Below are positions 54,651 through 64,000 of a stretch of DNA of 64,000 nt, piece after piece. Each line of letters starts with the position of its first letter. Position 1 is the stretch's first letter. The DNA comes from Sepiola atlantica. Taxonomy: Eukaryota > Mollusca > Cephalopoda > Sepiida > Sepiolidae. The notes under the pieces are model-generated. The model was not told where the DNA came from and did no database searches. It saw nothing but the letters and a program-made list of their open reading frames with translations. The stretch covers positions 50,165,700 to 50,229,699 of the forward strand of contig OY744531.1 in NCBI GenBank assembly GCA_963556195.1. Direction: 5' to 3'. A program made the position numbers and the translations under genes.

Positions 54651-57600
54651 AATTGCTGTCAGACTGTTCCATGACTTCCCTAACACCTAACAGTGCTCTA
54701 AGCTTAATAAATTGTGCACTCACAAGTCCCTTCGTCAGCACATCAGCAATCATGTCTTTACTTTGACAGTATTCCAATTCAATTGTTTCCATCTCAACTT
54801 GCTCTCGAATGTAATGAAACTTAATATCAATATGCTTCGCCCTTCCATGATATTGTGGATTCTTTGCCATACATATTGTGGATTGGTTATCCTCGTAGAT
54901 GAGTGTCGGTCCAACCAAGGGTTCATTGAGACCACTTTGAAGATGTCGCATCCATACTGCCTCCTGTGCTGCACTTGCCAATGCCATATACTCCGCTTCA
55001 GCTGTAGACAATGCAACACAAGTCTGTCTTTTACTTTTCCAACTGACAGCCGCTCCACTTAATTTAAACAGGTAGCCTGAGGTTGACCTGCGGTCATCCA
55101 AGTCACCAGCCCAGTCTGCATCTGAATATCCTATCAGATTTGTTGCATTCTCCCTGTCATACAGTAACCCATAGTTCCGCGTGCCATTTAGATAACGCAT
55201 GATATGTTTCACAGACCTCCAGTGTTCCATGGTAGGTTGTGAGCAGAATCTTGCTACATTGCCGACAGCATAGGCAATATCAGGTCTTGTTTTTGTTGAC
55301 AGATACAGCAGGCTTCCAACTGCTGATTGATACAATTCTTGGTTGACTAGCTCGTTTTCTTTAACAGCTTTAGTTAACCTTGCACCAGGATCAATTGGAG
55401 TTGATGTAGGCCTTGAATTTTCCATTTGGAATTTTTTCAAAACCTCTGCTGCGTATGCTGGTTGTCCGATCCATATCTTCCCTGAATCTGGATAAGCGAT
55501 TTTAACACCCAAGAAACTATGTAGTTTCCCCATATCCTTGATGTTGAAACTTTCGGAGATTCTTTTGATAAATTCTTGGATACGTGTCAAAGACTTACAT
55601 GCCAGAATGATATCATCAACATACACTGCAGCTATGAAGATCTCTCCTCCCGAGGAGAGTGTGTAGATACACGGGTCATTTTCCAATTGCTTGAAATGCA
55701 TCTTTTTTAGCTGAGCATTCAGTGCCTCATTCCAACATCTTGATGATTGTTTCAAGCCATAGATGCTTCGCTTTAATTTACAGACAAGGTGTTCCTTGCC
55801 TTTGACCGTAAATCCTTCTGGTTGCTTCATATAGATGTCTTCTTTCAGCTCACCATTAAGAAATGCAGTGGTTACGTCCAACTGATGCAGGTTCAGGTCA
55901 TGTTTTGCTGCTAATGCAATGACAGTTCGCACTGATTCGAACCTCACTACTGGACAAAAGGTCTCGTCGTAGTCAACTCCATGTTTCTGAAGAAATCCTT
56001 GAGCTACCAGTCGAGCTTTATATTGTCCCATGTTTCCATCAGCGTCATATTTTTGTTTGAACACCCACTTACTACCAATAGCCTTCCGTCCACTGGGTAA
56101 GACAGTAAGGTCCCATACTTTATTAGTATGTAGTGAATCAACTTCACTTTCCATTGCTTTCATCCATTTGTCTTTCTCAGGGCTAGAAAGTGCCTCTTTC
56201 ACCGTTAATGGGTCATTCAATCTGTGAGCAATGTAGACCCATTCACCATACTGATCTGGAGCTTTCCTAATCCTTAGTGATCTTCGTGGTCCTGTTGTCA
56301 CTTGTGAATTGTCATCATCATCATCATCATCATCATCACTGACGTTATGACAGTCAATTTTCACTAGAGGTTGGTTTCCAACTTCCTCTCTCTCTTGTTC
56401 ACCAATGGATGCCGATTCATTAAGGATGACATCTCTGCTATGGAAGACTCTTAACTTTTCTGTATCATAAAGTCTATAACCCTTGACTCCAATACCATAT
56501 CCGAGAAAGATGCTCTTCTTCGCTTTAGAATCCATTTTGGATCTTTCATCTTTTGGTATGTGGGCATAAGCACTACACCCAAAAATGCGTAAATGGTTCA
56601 CAGCTGGTTTGTAGCCTTTCCAAGCCTCGTATGGTGTCATTCCTTGTACTGCATTTGTTGGGCTTCGGTTTCGTACGTATGCAGCTGTTGATAAAGCTTC
56701 TGCCCAAAATTTCTTAGGCAGCTGCGAGTCCGACAACATTGCTCGCACTGCTTCCACCAACGTCCGATTCATTCTTTCAGCCACTCCATTTTGCTCTGGT
56801 GTTTTGGAAACAGTGCGTTCATGGTGTATGCCCTCCTTCTTTAGGTAACATTCAAACTCTCTTGAAGTGTATTCCCCGCCATTGTCAGTGCGTAAGGTTT
56901 TTAATTTTTGTCCACTGGAATTCTCCACCATGGTTTTCCACTCCATGAATTTTGCAAAAACTTCTCCCTTGTGTTTAAGCACATATATCCACACAAATCT
57001 TGATTTGTCATCAATAAATGTGAGGAAGTATTCGGCTCCACCAAGCGATTTTGCCTCTAGCCTTCCACAAACATCGCTGTGCACAATTCCGAGTAGTTGT
57101 GTAGCTCGCCTTCCACCTGATTTTGGAAATGAGGAACGATGATGTTTGCCATCCACACATGGTTCACAAAAGTTAATACTCTTTGTCACATCATAGTCGA
57201 GGCCAGTCACCAGCTGATCTCTTGCTAGTTTCTGCAAATTCCCCACACCAAGATGACCAAAACGTCGATGCCAGATCTCCTCCTTTGTGTTACCACCTGA
57301 ACATGTAGATGCTGCATGAGCTGCTTCTTGTTTTTCATTACAGTTCAAATAGTACACGTTTCCAATTTTTGAACCCTCAGCTACTATCCTCTGTTTTTCA
57401 TCAAGAAGTCGACATCCTGATTCAGTGAATATGAACGACTTTCCAGATCTAGTCGCCCTAGACACACTCAATAGGTTGTACGATAGTTTGGGAACATAAA
57501 GTGTTTCATACAGTCTACATCTTTGCTGTTTACCGTCTGGCACACTCACGTTCAGTTCTATTGTTCCCACTCCTAATGCTTCAACCGAGCGTCCATCCCC

Positions 57601-58593
57601 AAGTGTTATTTCCTCTACTAAATCCAATTTCCGGAAATGTATAAACATCTTCACATCATGACACATGTGACAAGTTGCTCCAGAATCCACAATCCATTCG
57701 CTCCTTTTGTTATTAGATAATAACGCATGGTGTGCAAATAGTCCAACAACGTAATCGTTTTCAGAACCATTACATTTTCCTTGTGTTTTTCCAGTGAAGA
57801 AAGCTTTCTTATTGGGATAGTTCCTTTTAAAACTTTCTTTTGCATCCTCACTAAGCAATCGACAGTCACGTTTAATGTGTCCATTCTTTCCACAGTGATA
57901 ACACTTGGGCCCCTTTTTAAAAGTGTGATGTTTTGATGTCATCGCTTTCGAGTCAGTAGCAGTGTTTTCCTTTTCTCTGACTTTCGTTTCTTCGTAGAGC
58001 AGTCGTTCAGTCACTAACACCCATTTGGGCACATCCTGACTTGCTTCGAGCGCTGTTACTAGCATGTCATAGGAATCCGGGAGGCTAGCCAAGAGGTGTA
58101 CAACTCTATCTTCCTCATCAATTGAATCGCCGATGACTGACAACTCTTCAAAGATTTCTGTCATTATTTTAATATGTTTATGAACAGAGTCACCTACTTT
58201 CAATTTAAGGGAATACAAGCGCCTCCTTAATGCTAATTTATTAGCCCACGTTTTCTTCTGAAATTGATCTGCCAATTTTTTCCACACCACTGCAGGGTCG
58301 TCGGGATCCCCTATTAGATACAAAAGTGACGGTTCCACTGACAAAACAATCGTCGCCAAGGCGCGATCTTTCCGCGATAAATACTTTCCGTGTAATATCG
58401 CATCTGTCCTAGGATCGGGGACGATTTCGGTATCATTTACTATGTACCATAATCCGTCCCTAATTAATGTCATTTTGCACTGAATCTTCCAAGTGGCGTA
58501 ATTTGTCCCATTCAACGGTACGAGATTACCAAGTTTTGTTTCCATCGTGAAGGTAAAACGATACAAAACTTCTTTCGTGAACGAGAATTTCAA
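54649..58593 (-). CDS. Copia Gag-Pol polyprotein, intact
   Basis: 1,314 codons to a TGA at 54649. The start at 58593 is the longest; M17 (58545), beginning METKLGNLVPLNGTNYATW, fits other copia Gag starts better. Domains: Gag with UBN2-like LNGTNYATWK (28-37); zinc knuckle C231-C234-H239-C244; aspartic protease DSG 303-305; integrase zinc site H442, H447, C476, C479; integrase catalytic D506, D570, E606; an acidic run of nine Asp (753-761) in the linker; RT with D906 and YVDD 991-994; RNase H with D1158, E1199 region and D1235. All catalytic residues are present and there is no frameshift. Gag packages RNA; Pol matures proteins, copies RNA and integrates DNA. Expression is by one frame, as in most copia elements, with Gag excess needing another mechanism (inference). 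Confidence 0.97.
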   Translation of the reverse strand: MKFSFTKEVLYRFTFTMETKLGNLVPLNGTNYATWKIQCKMTLIRDGLWYIVNDTEIVPDPRTDAILHGKYLSRKDRALATIVLSVEPSLLYLIGDPDDPAVVWKKLADQFQKKTWANKLALRRRLYSLKLKVGDSVHKHIKIMTEIFEELSVIGDSIDEEDRVVHLLASLPDSYDMLVTALEASQDVPKWVLVTERLLYEETKVREKENTATDSKAMTSKHHTFKKGPKCYHCGKNGHIKRDCRLLSEDAKESFKRNYPNKKAFFTGKTQGKCNGSENDYVVGLFAHHALLSNNKRSEWIVDSGATCHMCHDVKMFIHFRKLDLVEEITLGDGRSVEALGVGTIELNVSVPDGKQQRCRLYETLYVPKLSYNLLSVSRATRSGKSFIFTESGCRLLDEKQRIVAEGSKIGNVYYLNCNEKQEAAHAASTCSGGNTKEEIWHRRFGHLGVGNLQKLARDQLVTGLDYDVTKSINFCEPCVDGKHHRSSFPKSGGRRATQLLGIVHSDVCGRLEAKSLGGAEYFLTFIDDKSRFVWIYVLKHKGEVFAKFMEWKTMVENSSGQKLKTLRTDNGGEYTSREFECYLKKEGIHHERTVSKTPEQNGVAERMNRTLVEAVRAMLSDSQLPKKFWAEALSTAAYVRNRSPTNAVQGMTPYEAWKGYKPAVNHLRIFGCSAYAHIPKDERSKMDSKAKKSIFLGYGIGVKGYRLYDTEKLRVFHSRDVILNESASIGEQEREEVGNQPLVKIDCHNVSDDDDDDDDDNSQVTTGPRRSLRIRKAPDQYGEWVYIAHRLNDPLTVKEALSSPEKDKWMKAMESEVDSLHTNKVWDLTVLPSGRKAIGSKWVFKQKYDADGNMGQYKARLVAQGFLQKHGVDYDETFCPVVRFESVRTVIALAAKHDLNLHQLDVTTAFLNGELKEDIYMKQPEGFTVKGKEHLVCKLKRSIYGLKQSSRCWNEALNAQLKKMHFKQLENDPCIYTLSSGGEIFIAAVYVDDIILACKSLTRIQEFIKRISESFNIKDMGKLHSFLGVKIAYPDSGKIWIGQPAYAAEVLKKFQMENSRPTSTPIDPGARLTKAVKENELVNQELYQSAVGSLLYLSTKTRPDIAYAVGNVARFCSQPTMEHWRSVKHIMRYLNGTRNYGLLYDRENATNLIGYSDADWAGDLDDRRSTSGYLFKLSGAAVSWKSKRQTCVALSTAEAEYMALASAAQEAVWMRHLQSGLNEPLVGPTLIYEDNQSTICMAKNPQYHGRAKHIDIKFHYIREQVEMETIELEYCQSKDMIADVLTKGLVSAQFIKLRALLGVREVMEQSDSN

Positions 58594-58646
58594 TATGGCC
58601 GAAAAAAAATGTCACACGTGGCTTTATAATTATATCGAGCGTTCAT

Positions 58647-58660
58647 CTGGGCCCATAACC
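58647..58660 (-). other. Copia primer-binding site (initiator tRNA-Met type)
   Basis: The minus strand reads GGTTATGGGCCCAG two bases inside the 5' LTR. This matches the primer site of Drosophila copia, which pairs with an internal stretch of a cleaved initiator tRNA-Met (family knowledge). Confidence 0.85.
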
Positions 58661-58662
58661 TT

Positions 58663-58956
58663 TGTTGATAATTATTATCGATATAAAGCCAAGTTCACAC
58701 GAATGTGAGACATACCTTTTGATCTCAGCAACATTCAGACATTCTTCATGGCAGGACAATTCAGTTAAGACAAACACATTTTGTAGGTTTACACGCGCGT
58801 CGTGCGTTTATTTTTTCAACAGACCAACAACAACAAAAAGAAGGGCAGATAACCCCAAATCTTACAAGGGTTAATCTGGTTCCCAAATAATAATAGAACA
58901 AGGGAGATAACCCTTAAAATAGGTTTTAACAGTCCGACAAAATTGATAATTCAACA
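58663..58956 (-). repeat. Copia 5' LTR (promoter end)
   Basis: 294 bp, same sequence as the other LTR. Transcription would start here and run on the minus strand. Confidence 0.95.
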
Positions 58957-58961
58957 CAACC

Positions 58962-59146
58962 AAACCAAACCAACACCATGAATGCATACTTGAACATAGA
59001 AAGAACTTGAAACATAAAAACTTCCACCAAAATGACCAGAAAAGGGTTGATATGCTATAAAACAACCAAACAAAAAACAACCATCTCTCAATAATAGATA
59101 ACTTGTTATAATAATTGATGCGAAAATATAAAACTTGGCCAAAAGT
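58962..59146. repeat. Tandem duplication, copy right of the copia element
   Basis: See 54231-54342. The unit is roughly 120 bp, and this copy is followed by an unassigned 60 bp. Confidence 0.75.
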
Positions 59147-59693
59147 GTAGTATAGTTAACAGCCAAGAAATCGAAAATAAGCAAAATATGCTACAGATAA
59201 ATTTTACCAAGCGATAAACTATCACATTTTCTATCGGCCTGCATAGTTTTAAAGTTTTGAAACGGTTCGTAAGTTTTTTTTCTATTTCATTTTGTTGTTG
59301 TTACTTTCACCTAGCCAAATTTGTCAATCAGAGTTGGCAATCGATTTTTTAGGTGATTGCTAATTTCAGGCGTAAACGATTATCCGAGTGGAAACGGCCC
59401 TCGGACTTAGGGTTATGGTATCGCAAGCCTATTTTTTACAAATATATTTTAAGGATGAAATTAGTGACCACTTCCCCCCCCCCCCCCCAAAAAAAAAATT
59501 TGACAGCCATCTTTGATTGACGAATTCGGCTAGGTGAAAGTAATGAAACAAATTTTGAAATAACAAAATTTACAAACAGTTTCAAAAGTTTAAAACTATG
59601 GAGGTCGATAAAAAATGTAATTTTCTATCGTTTTGTAAAAGTTGTTTGTTGTATATTTTGTTTATTTTCGATTTCTCGGTTGTTAATTATACT
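59147..59693. repeat. Family A fold-back element, most complete copy
   Basis: The left arm 59147-59342 (TAGTATAGTTAACAGCCAAG, AAATCGAAAATAAGCAAAAT, ATTTTCTATCGGCCTGCATA, ACTTTCACCTAGCCAAATTT) and right arm 59510-59693 are reverse complements at about 80-85 %. The middle has a C16-A10 run near 59474-59500. No coding capacity. It is likely a MITE-like family. Confidence 0.85.
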
Positions 59694-60060
59694 ACAATTT
59701 TGCCGAAACTTGTCGAGCCTAGCTTACCGAGTGACACCTGTTTCGTCCCTATAATCTAAGTATAGTCGTCACGGTGCCCAGACACACTGTTGGAGATCTA
59801 TATGCCTTCCCCTGTATTTGAAAAACAAAAAAGTTGCATTCAAACTAAACACCTGTGATTTTTTTATATAAACAAAATAAAAACATAAACAATAAAGATT
59901 TTTTTAAATAAAATAAAAGTTGCTATTTTTTTTTCCCCTTTGTTTTAAAGATTCACCGTAAATAAATCCCCTGTTACTTTACGAAAAAAACATTATTCGA
60001 CAAAATATCCCGCAAATAACTGGAATGAACCACCGCTTCTTTTTTTCTTGGAACGAGTGG
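59694..60060. other. Unassigned
   Basis: No recognised feature. Confidence 0.5.
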
Positions 60061-60072
60061 CAGATGTTTATG

Positions 60073-60150
<78 letters not shown>

Positions 60151-60285
60151 CGTGGTGCACTCACACTAAAGTGTTGTAAGGACTTAGACACAACCCCAAA
60201 CGATTTACACGCACCGACCACGAAGGAAGCATTTACCTTGTGTTGTTGAAACGAACAAACTGCACAACAGCTGAAAGAAGAAAAG

Positions 60286-60324
<39 letters not shown>

Positions 60325-60656
60325 GAGAGAGAGGGGGGAGAGGGAGAAAGAGAGAGATGATAGGGTGGGCGGGGGTATTTAAAAGAGAGGGACAAAGTGG
60401 TGAAATTAAAGATAGAGAGAGAGAGAGAGTAGTGAACTTGAGAGAGAGAGAGATAGAAAGGGGGAGGGAGAAGAAGAGAGAGAAATTTAAGAGAGAGAGA
60501 GAAAAAGAGTATGTGTGTGTGCGTGTAGAGAAATTGGTAAAATTTAAAAGAAAGAAAGAGAGAGAGAGGTGAAGAGAGGGGAAGTATAGTAAGAGTGGTT
60601 ACATTTAAAAGCGATAGAGAAAGAATGAGAGAGGGCAGAGAGAGAAAATCGTGAAA

Positions 60657-60694
<38 letters not shown>

Positions 60695-60700
60695 GAGAGA
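60061..60700. repeat. (GA)n-rich region
   Basis: GA tracts at 60078-60140 and 60660-60691, an (AGAT)n tract at about 60292-60325, and GA-rich sequence between. Glu-Arg frames on plus and Ser-Leu frames on minus are artefacts. Confidence 0.9.
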
Positions 60701-60891
60701 AGGGGCGAACAGACGGACGGAATTACCTAGATGATTTGAAGAAATTAAAAAAAAACAGGTAAGAAAGAGAAGAGATTGAATTAAAATGTAAAACAAAACA
60801 AAAACGTAACGAAAAGAAAGAAAGATATCGTAGACGTGAAACGCATGATTAATAAAAGAATATAGGCTAGAAGTTGAACACACACACACAC

Positions 60892-60979
<88 letters not shown>

Positions 60980-60997
60980 TATAATTATTATTATTAT
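60701..60997. repeat. A-rich sequence then (CA)-(TA)n
   Basis: TA tract about 60896-60980, preceded by a short CA run. Confidence 0.85.
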
Positions 60998-61264
60998 TAT
61001 CATTATTTCATGTATCCACATAAAATGTTATAAGGAGATATCATCTTTTATGTATCAATTTCCAGTGTTTACTTCAACAATGCTCAATACGTGAGTAGAG
61101 CATGGTGGTAAGTTATGAAAATATATTTATGGCAATTAAGCTACACAGAGGCTTCGGCGTTTCATTCCCGTAGGGAATCGTTGACGTGGTCGTTGACGAT
61201 TCCCTACAGGGATGAAACGTGGAAGCCTCTGTGTAGCTTAATTGCCATAAATATATTTTCATAA

Positions 61265-61268
<4 letters not shown>
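60998..61268 (+). repeat. Family B repeat with palindromic 3' half
   Basis: The forward family B sequence (TTCATGTATCCACATAAAAT, CAGTGTTTACTTCAACAATG) runs into a hairpin. 61109-61181 and 61196-61268 pair base for base with few mismatches around a 14-nt loop, duplicating the GCAATTAAGCTACACAGAGG end in both orientations. The right arm holds TTGACGA, a TTCCCTACAGGGAT hairpin, GAAAC and GCTTAATT, a decayed hammerhead-like motif. Confidence 0.85.
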
Positions 61269-61299
<31 letters not shown>

Positions 61300-61439
61300 A
61301 TCCACAGAAAACTGTTTCGCTGTATCACAGATCTTTACCGTGGTTAGACAACTAAGTACCTCAAGCTAAGATTGACAACAGACAGATATTTTACCAATTA
61401 CGCTATCAGCACAAGCTTACATCAAGCGGAAAAATATAG

Positions 61440-61496
<57 letters not shown>

Positions 61497-61500
61497 TTAA
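61269..61500. repeat. (TA)n, family L repeat, (TA)n
   Basis: TA at 61269-61296. Family L at 61300-61437 (AATCCACAGAAAACTGTTTC, GCTGTATCACAGATCTTTAC), inverted relative to 35010-35068. TA at 61442-61492. Confidence 0.75.
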
Positions 61501-61718
61501 AGAAATAGGAAAATGCCTTTAAAAAAACCATGTGATGCGGATATATTTATTAAAATCAAAATATTTTTTTATCTTCATTTTTTTCTCTAATTTCTCGCGG
61601 TAACACGAGCCTCATCAGATATTTAAACAAATAAAAGGTATTAACCTTATTTTATTTTTCGTAAGTGTCCTTCTTGGTCTTGTTGAAGTTACCTCCAATG
61701 TTTTGTGGACTAATAGTG

Positions 61719-61805
<87 letters not shown>
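61501..61805. repeat. Family M end and (TA)n-(TG)n tract
   Basis: 61560-61640 (TTTCTCGCGGTAACACGAGC, CTCATCAGATATTT). On the minus strand CTGATGAG is followed by a CTCG/CGAG hairpin and AAA, close to but out of register with a hammerhead core. TA-TG tract at 61722-61805. Confidence 0.6.
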
Positions 61806-61806
<1 letters not shown>

Positions 61807-62058
61807 CTCTTTGATACAACAGAGTCGCCGATGTAAAAAAAATCCTGTTTTTTCTTTCTTCTCGTTTGGCATTAATTTAAGTCGTTTGTTTGCCTATAAA
61901 CTTCAATTTAAAACGGAAATTACATTTTAATCAACAGTTTAAAGGCTTTGAAGCTAGTTTCAAATTTTGTGCGGTCACGAAGTAAACACCGTGCTGGCCA
62001 TTTTATAAAATAAATCAAGGTGGGCGACTGTTGAGTTTGAAGAATATAAGCAGACACA
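61806..62058. other. Unassigned
   Basis: No recognised feature. Confidence 0.5.
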
Positions 62059-62671
62059 GTGGTTGGAATGAGGAAAGGGCGAAGTCAAACCTCTCCTCCT
62101 ACCCCTTCTTTCGATCTAACTCTCTCTCCCCCTCCTTCTCTTTTCATTACTTGTAACAACTCCTCCTACTCCGAGTTGGTATCAACCTCCTACTCACCAT
62201 CACTATCGTCGTCATCAAGCAGCATCATCATCGTTGTGGTCGTCAATAACAGAAATTTATTATCGCAACAACTGCAAGAGAAGTACGAAAGTGTAGATAC
62301 CTTTCTTCCTCTTCCGTGTGTCGGTTTTCGCAAAAAGGAAATATTACCTTTAATATAAGCATCCGTTTTATGTTTTTTTTTTTTATTTCGTTGATTTTAT
62401 TTTTTGGGGGGGTTTCTTGATGATGACAGCGATGATGCTCACGGCTAGCTACAATTTACCGGGATACATTAAAGAAGAAGAAGACGAAAACTGCTCAAAC
62501 GGTCGCGAGTATTTTACGGTCCGCCATCATCATCATCGCCGTCATCATCATCATTATCATCATCGCCATCATCATTTTCATCAGCATCATCATCATCATC
62601 ATCGCGATCATCATCATCACTGTCGTCAACAACAACACTACCGGAATCTTACCCTAGCGCTGAAAGGATGA
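62059..62671 (+). other. Weak candidate exon(s): Ser/Pro-rich and His-rich frames
   Basis: Two plus-strand frames lie here. 62059-62358 is 99 codons, Ser/Pro-rich. 62417-62671 is 84 codons, starting MMMTAMMLTASYNLPGYIKE and then a (CAT)n-encoded His-rich tract. The non-repeat part has more even base composition than its surroundings, so a 5' exon or UTR of a gene downstream is conceivable. There is no domain, splice site or neighbour to support it. Confidence 0.15.
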
Positions 62672-63052
62672 AGAAGATTTGTCGGAGTTGGGGAGTACTA
62701 CAGCTGTTGTTGTTGGACTGAGGGAGAGGGGAGAATATACACACGCACACACACATACATACACACACACACGCACACACATATATATATACATATATAT
62801 ATATATTTATGTATATATATATATATATGTATATATATAGTTGAAAAAACGCTTCAGTTTTTTACATACACATACATATATACATACATATATATATACA
62901 TACATATATATATATACATATATACAGATGCACATACATGCATGTATACACTACACATATACACACATACATACAAATGTATACCCATTTTATTTAATGC
63001 ATAACCTATTGCAATAAATTATTTAAAATTAAAATAAAAGCCACTGTCTTTC

Positions 63053-63111
<59 letters not shown>
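62672..63111. repeat. (CA)/(TA)-rich mixed repeats and (TAA)n
   Basis: Alternating CA, TA and CATA repeats at about 62738-62965 and a TAA tract at about 63054-63111. Confidence 0.85.
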
Positions 63112-64000
63112 TATTCATAAAAAAATTATAGACCTGACTTATTTATTTATTTATTTATTTATTTATTCATGTGTTTATTTGTTTGTTTATAGACGACGCC
63201 AAAAATGTATGAGATGCAATCCCGCTCCCTCTCTTTCTCTTTCCCTTTCACTCTACGTTGTAGAAAATAATGCCGTCTCCGCTAAAGTTGTTATTATTCT
63301 CTGTACGATTTCAAGACGTTCGGTATTTTATCGCATAATTGTTTGTTTCCTTGTTTGAATCTGATTGTTACAAGCAACAGGGTCAAGTTTGCGGTAATGG
63401 ACAGAGTAATGACAACACGAGTCACTCTACAGGCTAACCAAGCTGACCAATTCTACCTCTTCTGTAATTAGTAGCATCTCTGGGTGTTTCTTCTTTTTTT
63501 TTTTTTAATTTTATAATTTGTGACACCTTAAAAAAAGACGATTACCCTTTTTGATTTCGGTCTCTTTTACTTACCTGACGCATATGGTCTCGTCTTGTTA
63601 ATTATACACTTCTGAAATCCTTCAAAATAAATCGAGTATTTCAATTTTTTTTTTTAAATAGGTAGGTAGTTTTTATTTGATGACATTTCAATATATTCTT
63701 TTAGGTATCTGTTACTTGAGATTCTAGCACCCCCCCCCTCCCCGAACTCGATAAAATAGAGAATCCGTTTATTAATTATAAAGATAATTAGTAACGTCCT
63801 TTTAAACATTTAGGATTATAATTCGTGGCGCTGCTATGTAAGTGTATATACCATTTTACGCACACTCACTCACACAGACACACACATAAATAAAATAAAA
63901 CTGAACTTCAGTAAAAAAAAGAAAATGCCAATGATTAAATTTAACTTACAATATTAACAACTGGTACGTGTTTTTTAACGGCATATCAGCAAAATCAAAA
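63112..64000. other. Right end, no gene recognised
   Basis: A (TTTA)n tract lies near 63139-63170. Otherwise AT-rich with homopolymer runs and nothing assigned. Confidence 0.5.

Larger units (their letters stand above)
54348..58956 (-). mobile_element. Complete Ty1/copia LTR retrotransposon, 4,609 bp
   Basis: Two 294-bp LTRs appear identical by eye, a single intact 1,314-codon polyprotein fills the interior, a primer-binding site and polypurine tract lie at the correct ends, and a 5-bp target duplication CAACC flanks it (54343-54347 and 58957-58961). Identical LTRs mean a recent insertion, since they are identical at the time of insertion. It inserted into an older tandem duplication. This is the only element in the window that looks able to transpose. 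Confidence 0.97.

Noticed and set aside
61591..61618. Another hammerhead core on the minus strand
   Set aside because: CTGATGAG and a CTCG/CGAG hairpin are present, but the GAAA overlaps the stem and the closing pair is not possible. Kept only as a related-looking repeat end.
62417..62671. Histidine-rich protein gene
   Set aside because: The His tract is a (CAT)n microsatellite. Listed only as a weak candidate exon because the first 30 codons are not repetitive.

Overview
This window looks like intergenic and intronic DNA from an animal genome that is large, AT-rich and full of repeats. It is most likely a cephalopod mollusc such as an octopus. I infer this from the style: very long (TA)n tracts, Penelope-like elements with GIY-YIG domains, an R2/R4-type LINE, mariner and hAT remnants, many fold-back repeats and one young Ty1/copia element. 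No species can be proved from sequence alone. There is no operon-like organisation and no bacterial signal.

Layout. Positions 1-1735 hold the only host-like protein gene I can support: the 3' end of a large exon encoding a serine-rich repetitive region and a C-terminal BTB/POZ domain, followed by a plausible 3' UTR. From 3.2 to 4.1 kb a mariner remnant abuts a hAT transposase remnant, and a SINE with a 15-bp target-site duplication has inserted into the hAT piece. From 4.7 to 9.4 kb there are (TA)n tracts, fold-back elements and two tandem hammerhead-ribozyme-like motifs. Penelope-like remnants lie at 9.6-11.0 kb (minus) and 16.4-17.6 kb (plus). Tc1/mariner remnants lie at 12.9-14.0 kb and 20.0-21.3 kb, the latter with TIRs and a TA duplication. 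A 193-bp tandem array occupies 18.5-19.5 kb and a 30-bp minisatellite 23.4-24.2 kb. A broken, partly inverted R4-like LINE runs from 24.8 to 27.6 kb. From 28.5 to 53 kb there are almost only dispersed repeats: a 720-bp palindrome, SINEs, hAT-like non-autonomous elements, a degenerate multi-copy gene at 37.9-38.5 kb, and a 5S-rRNA-like SINE at 52.4 kb. A complete copia element with apparently identical LTRs, intact polyprotein, primer site, polypurine tract and 5-bp target duplication fills 54,348-58,956. The right end is a palindromic repeat, GA/TA/CA microsatellites and one weak candidate exon.

Main observation. Several repeat families that look unrelated share one RNA-like signature: CTGANGA, a short hairpin, then GAAA, which is the catalytic core of hammerhead ribozymes. 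In three families all three stems can be drawn. In most families the motif sits in fold-back repeats, often in both arms in opposite orientation, and next to (TA)n tracts. Hammerhead motifs are known in Penelope-like elements and small retrozymes, and Penelope-like remnants occur here too. No copy here looks fully cleavage-competent. All homology calls are from reading motifs by eye; no search or folding program was run.
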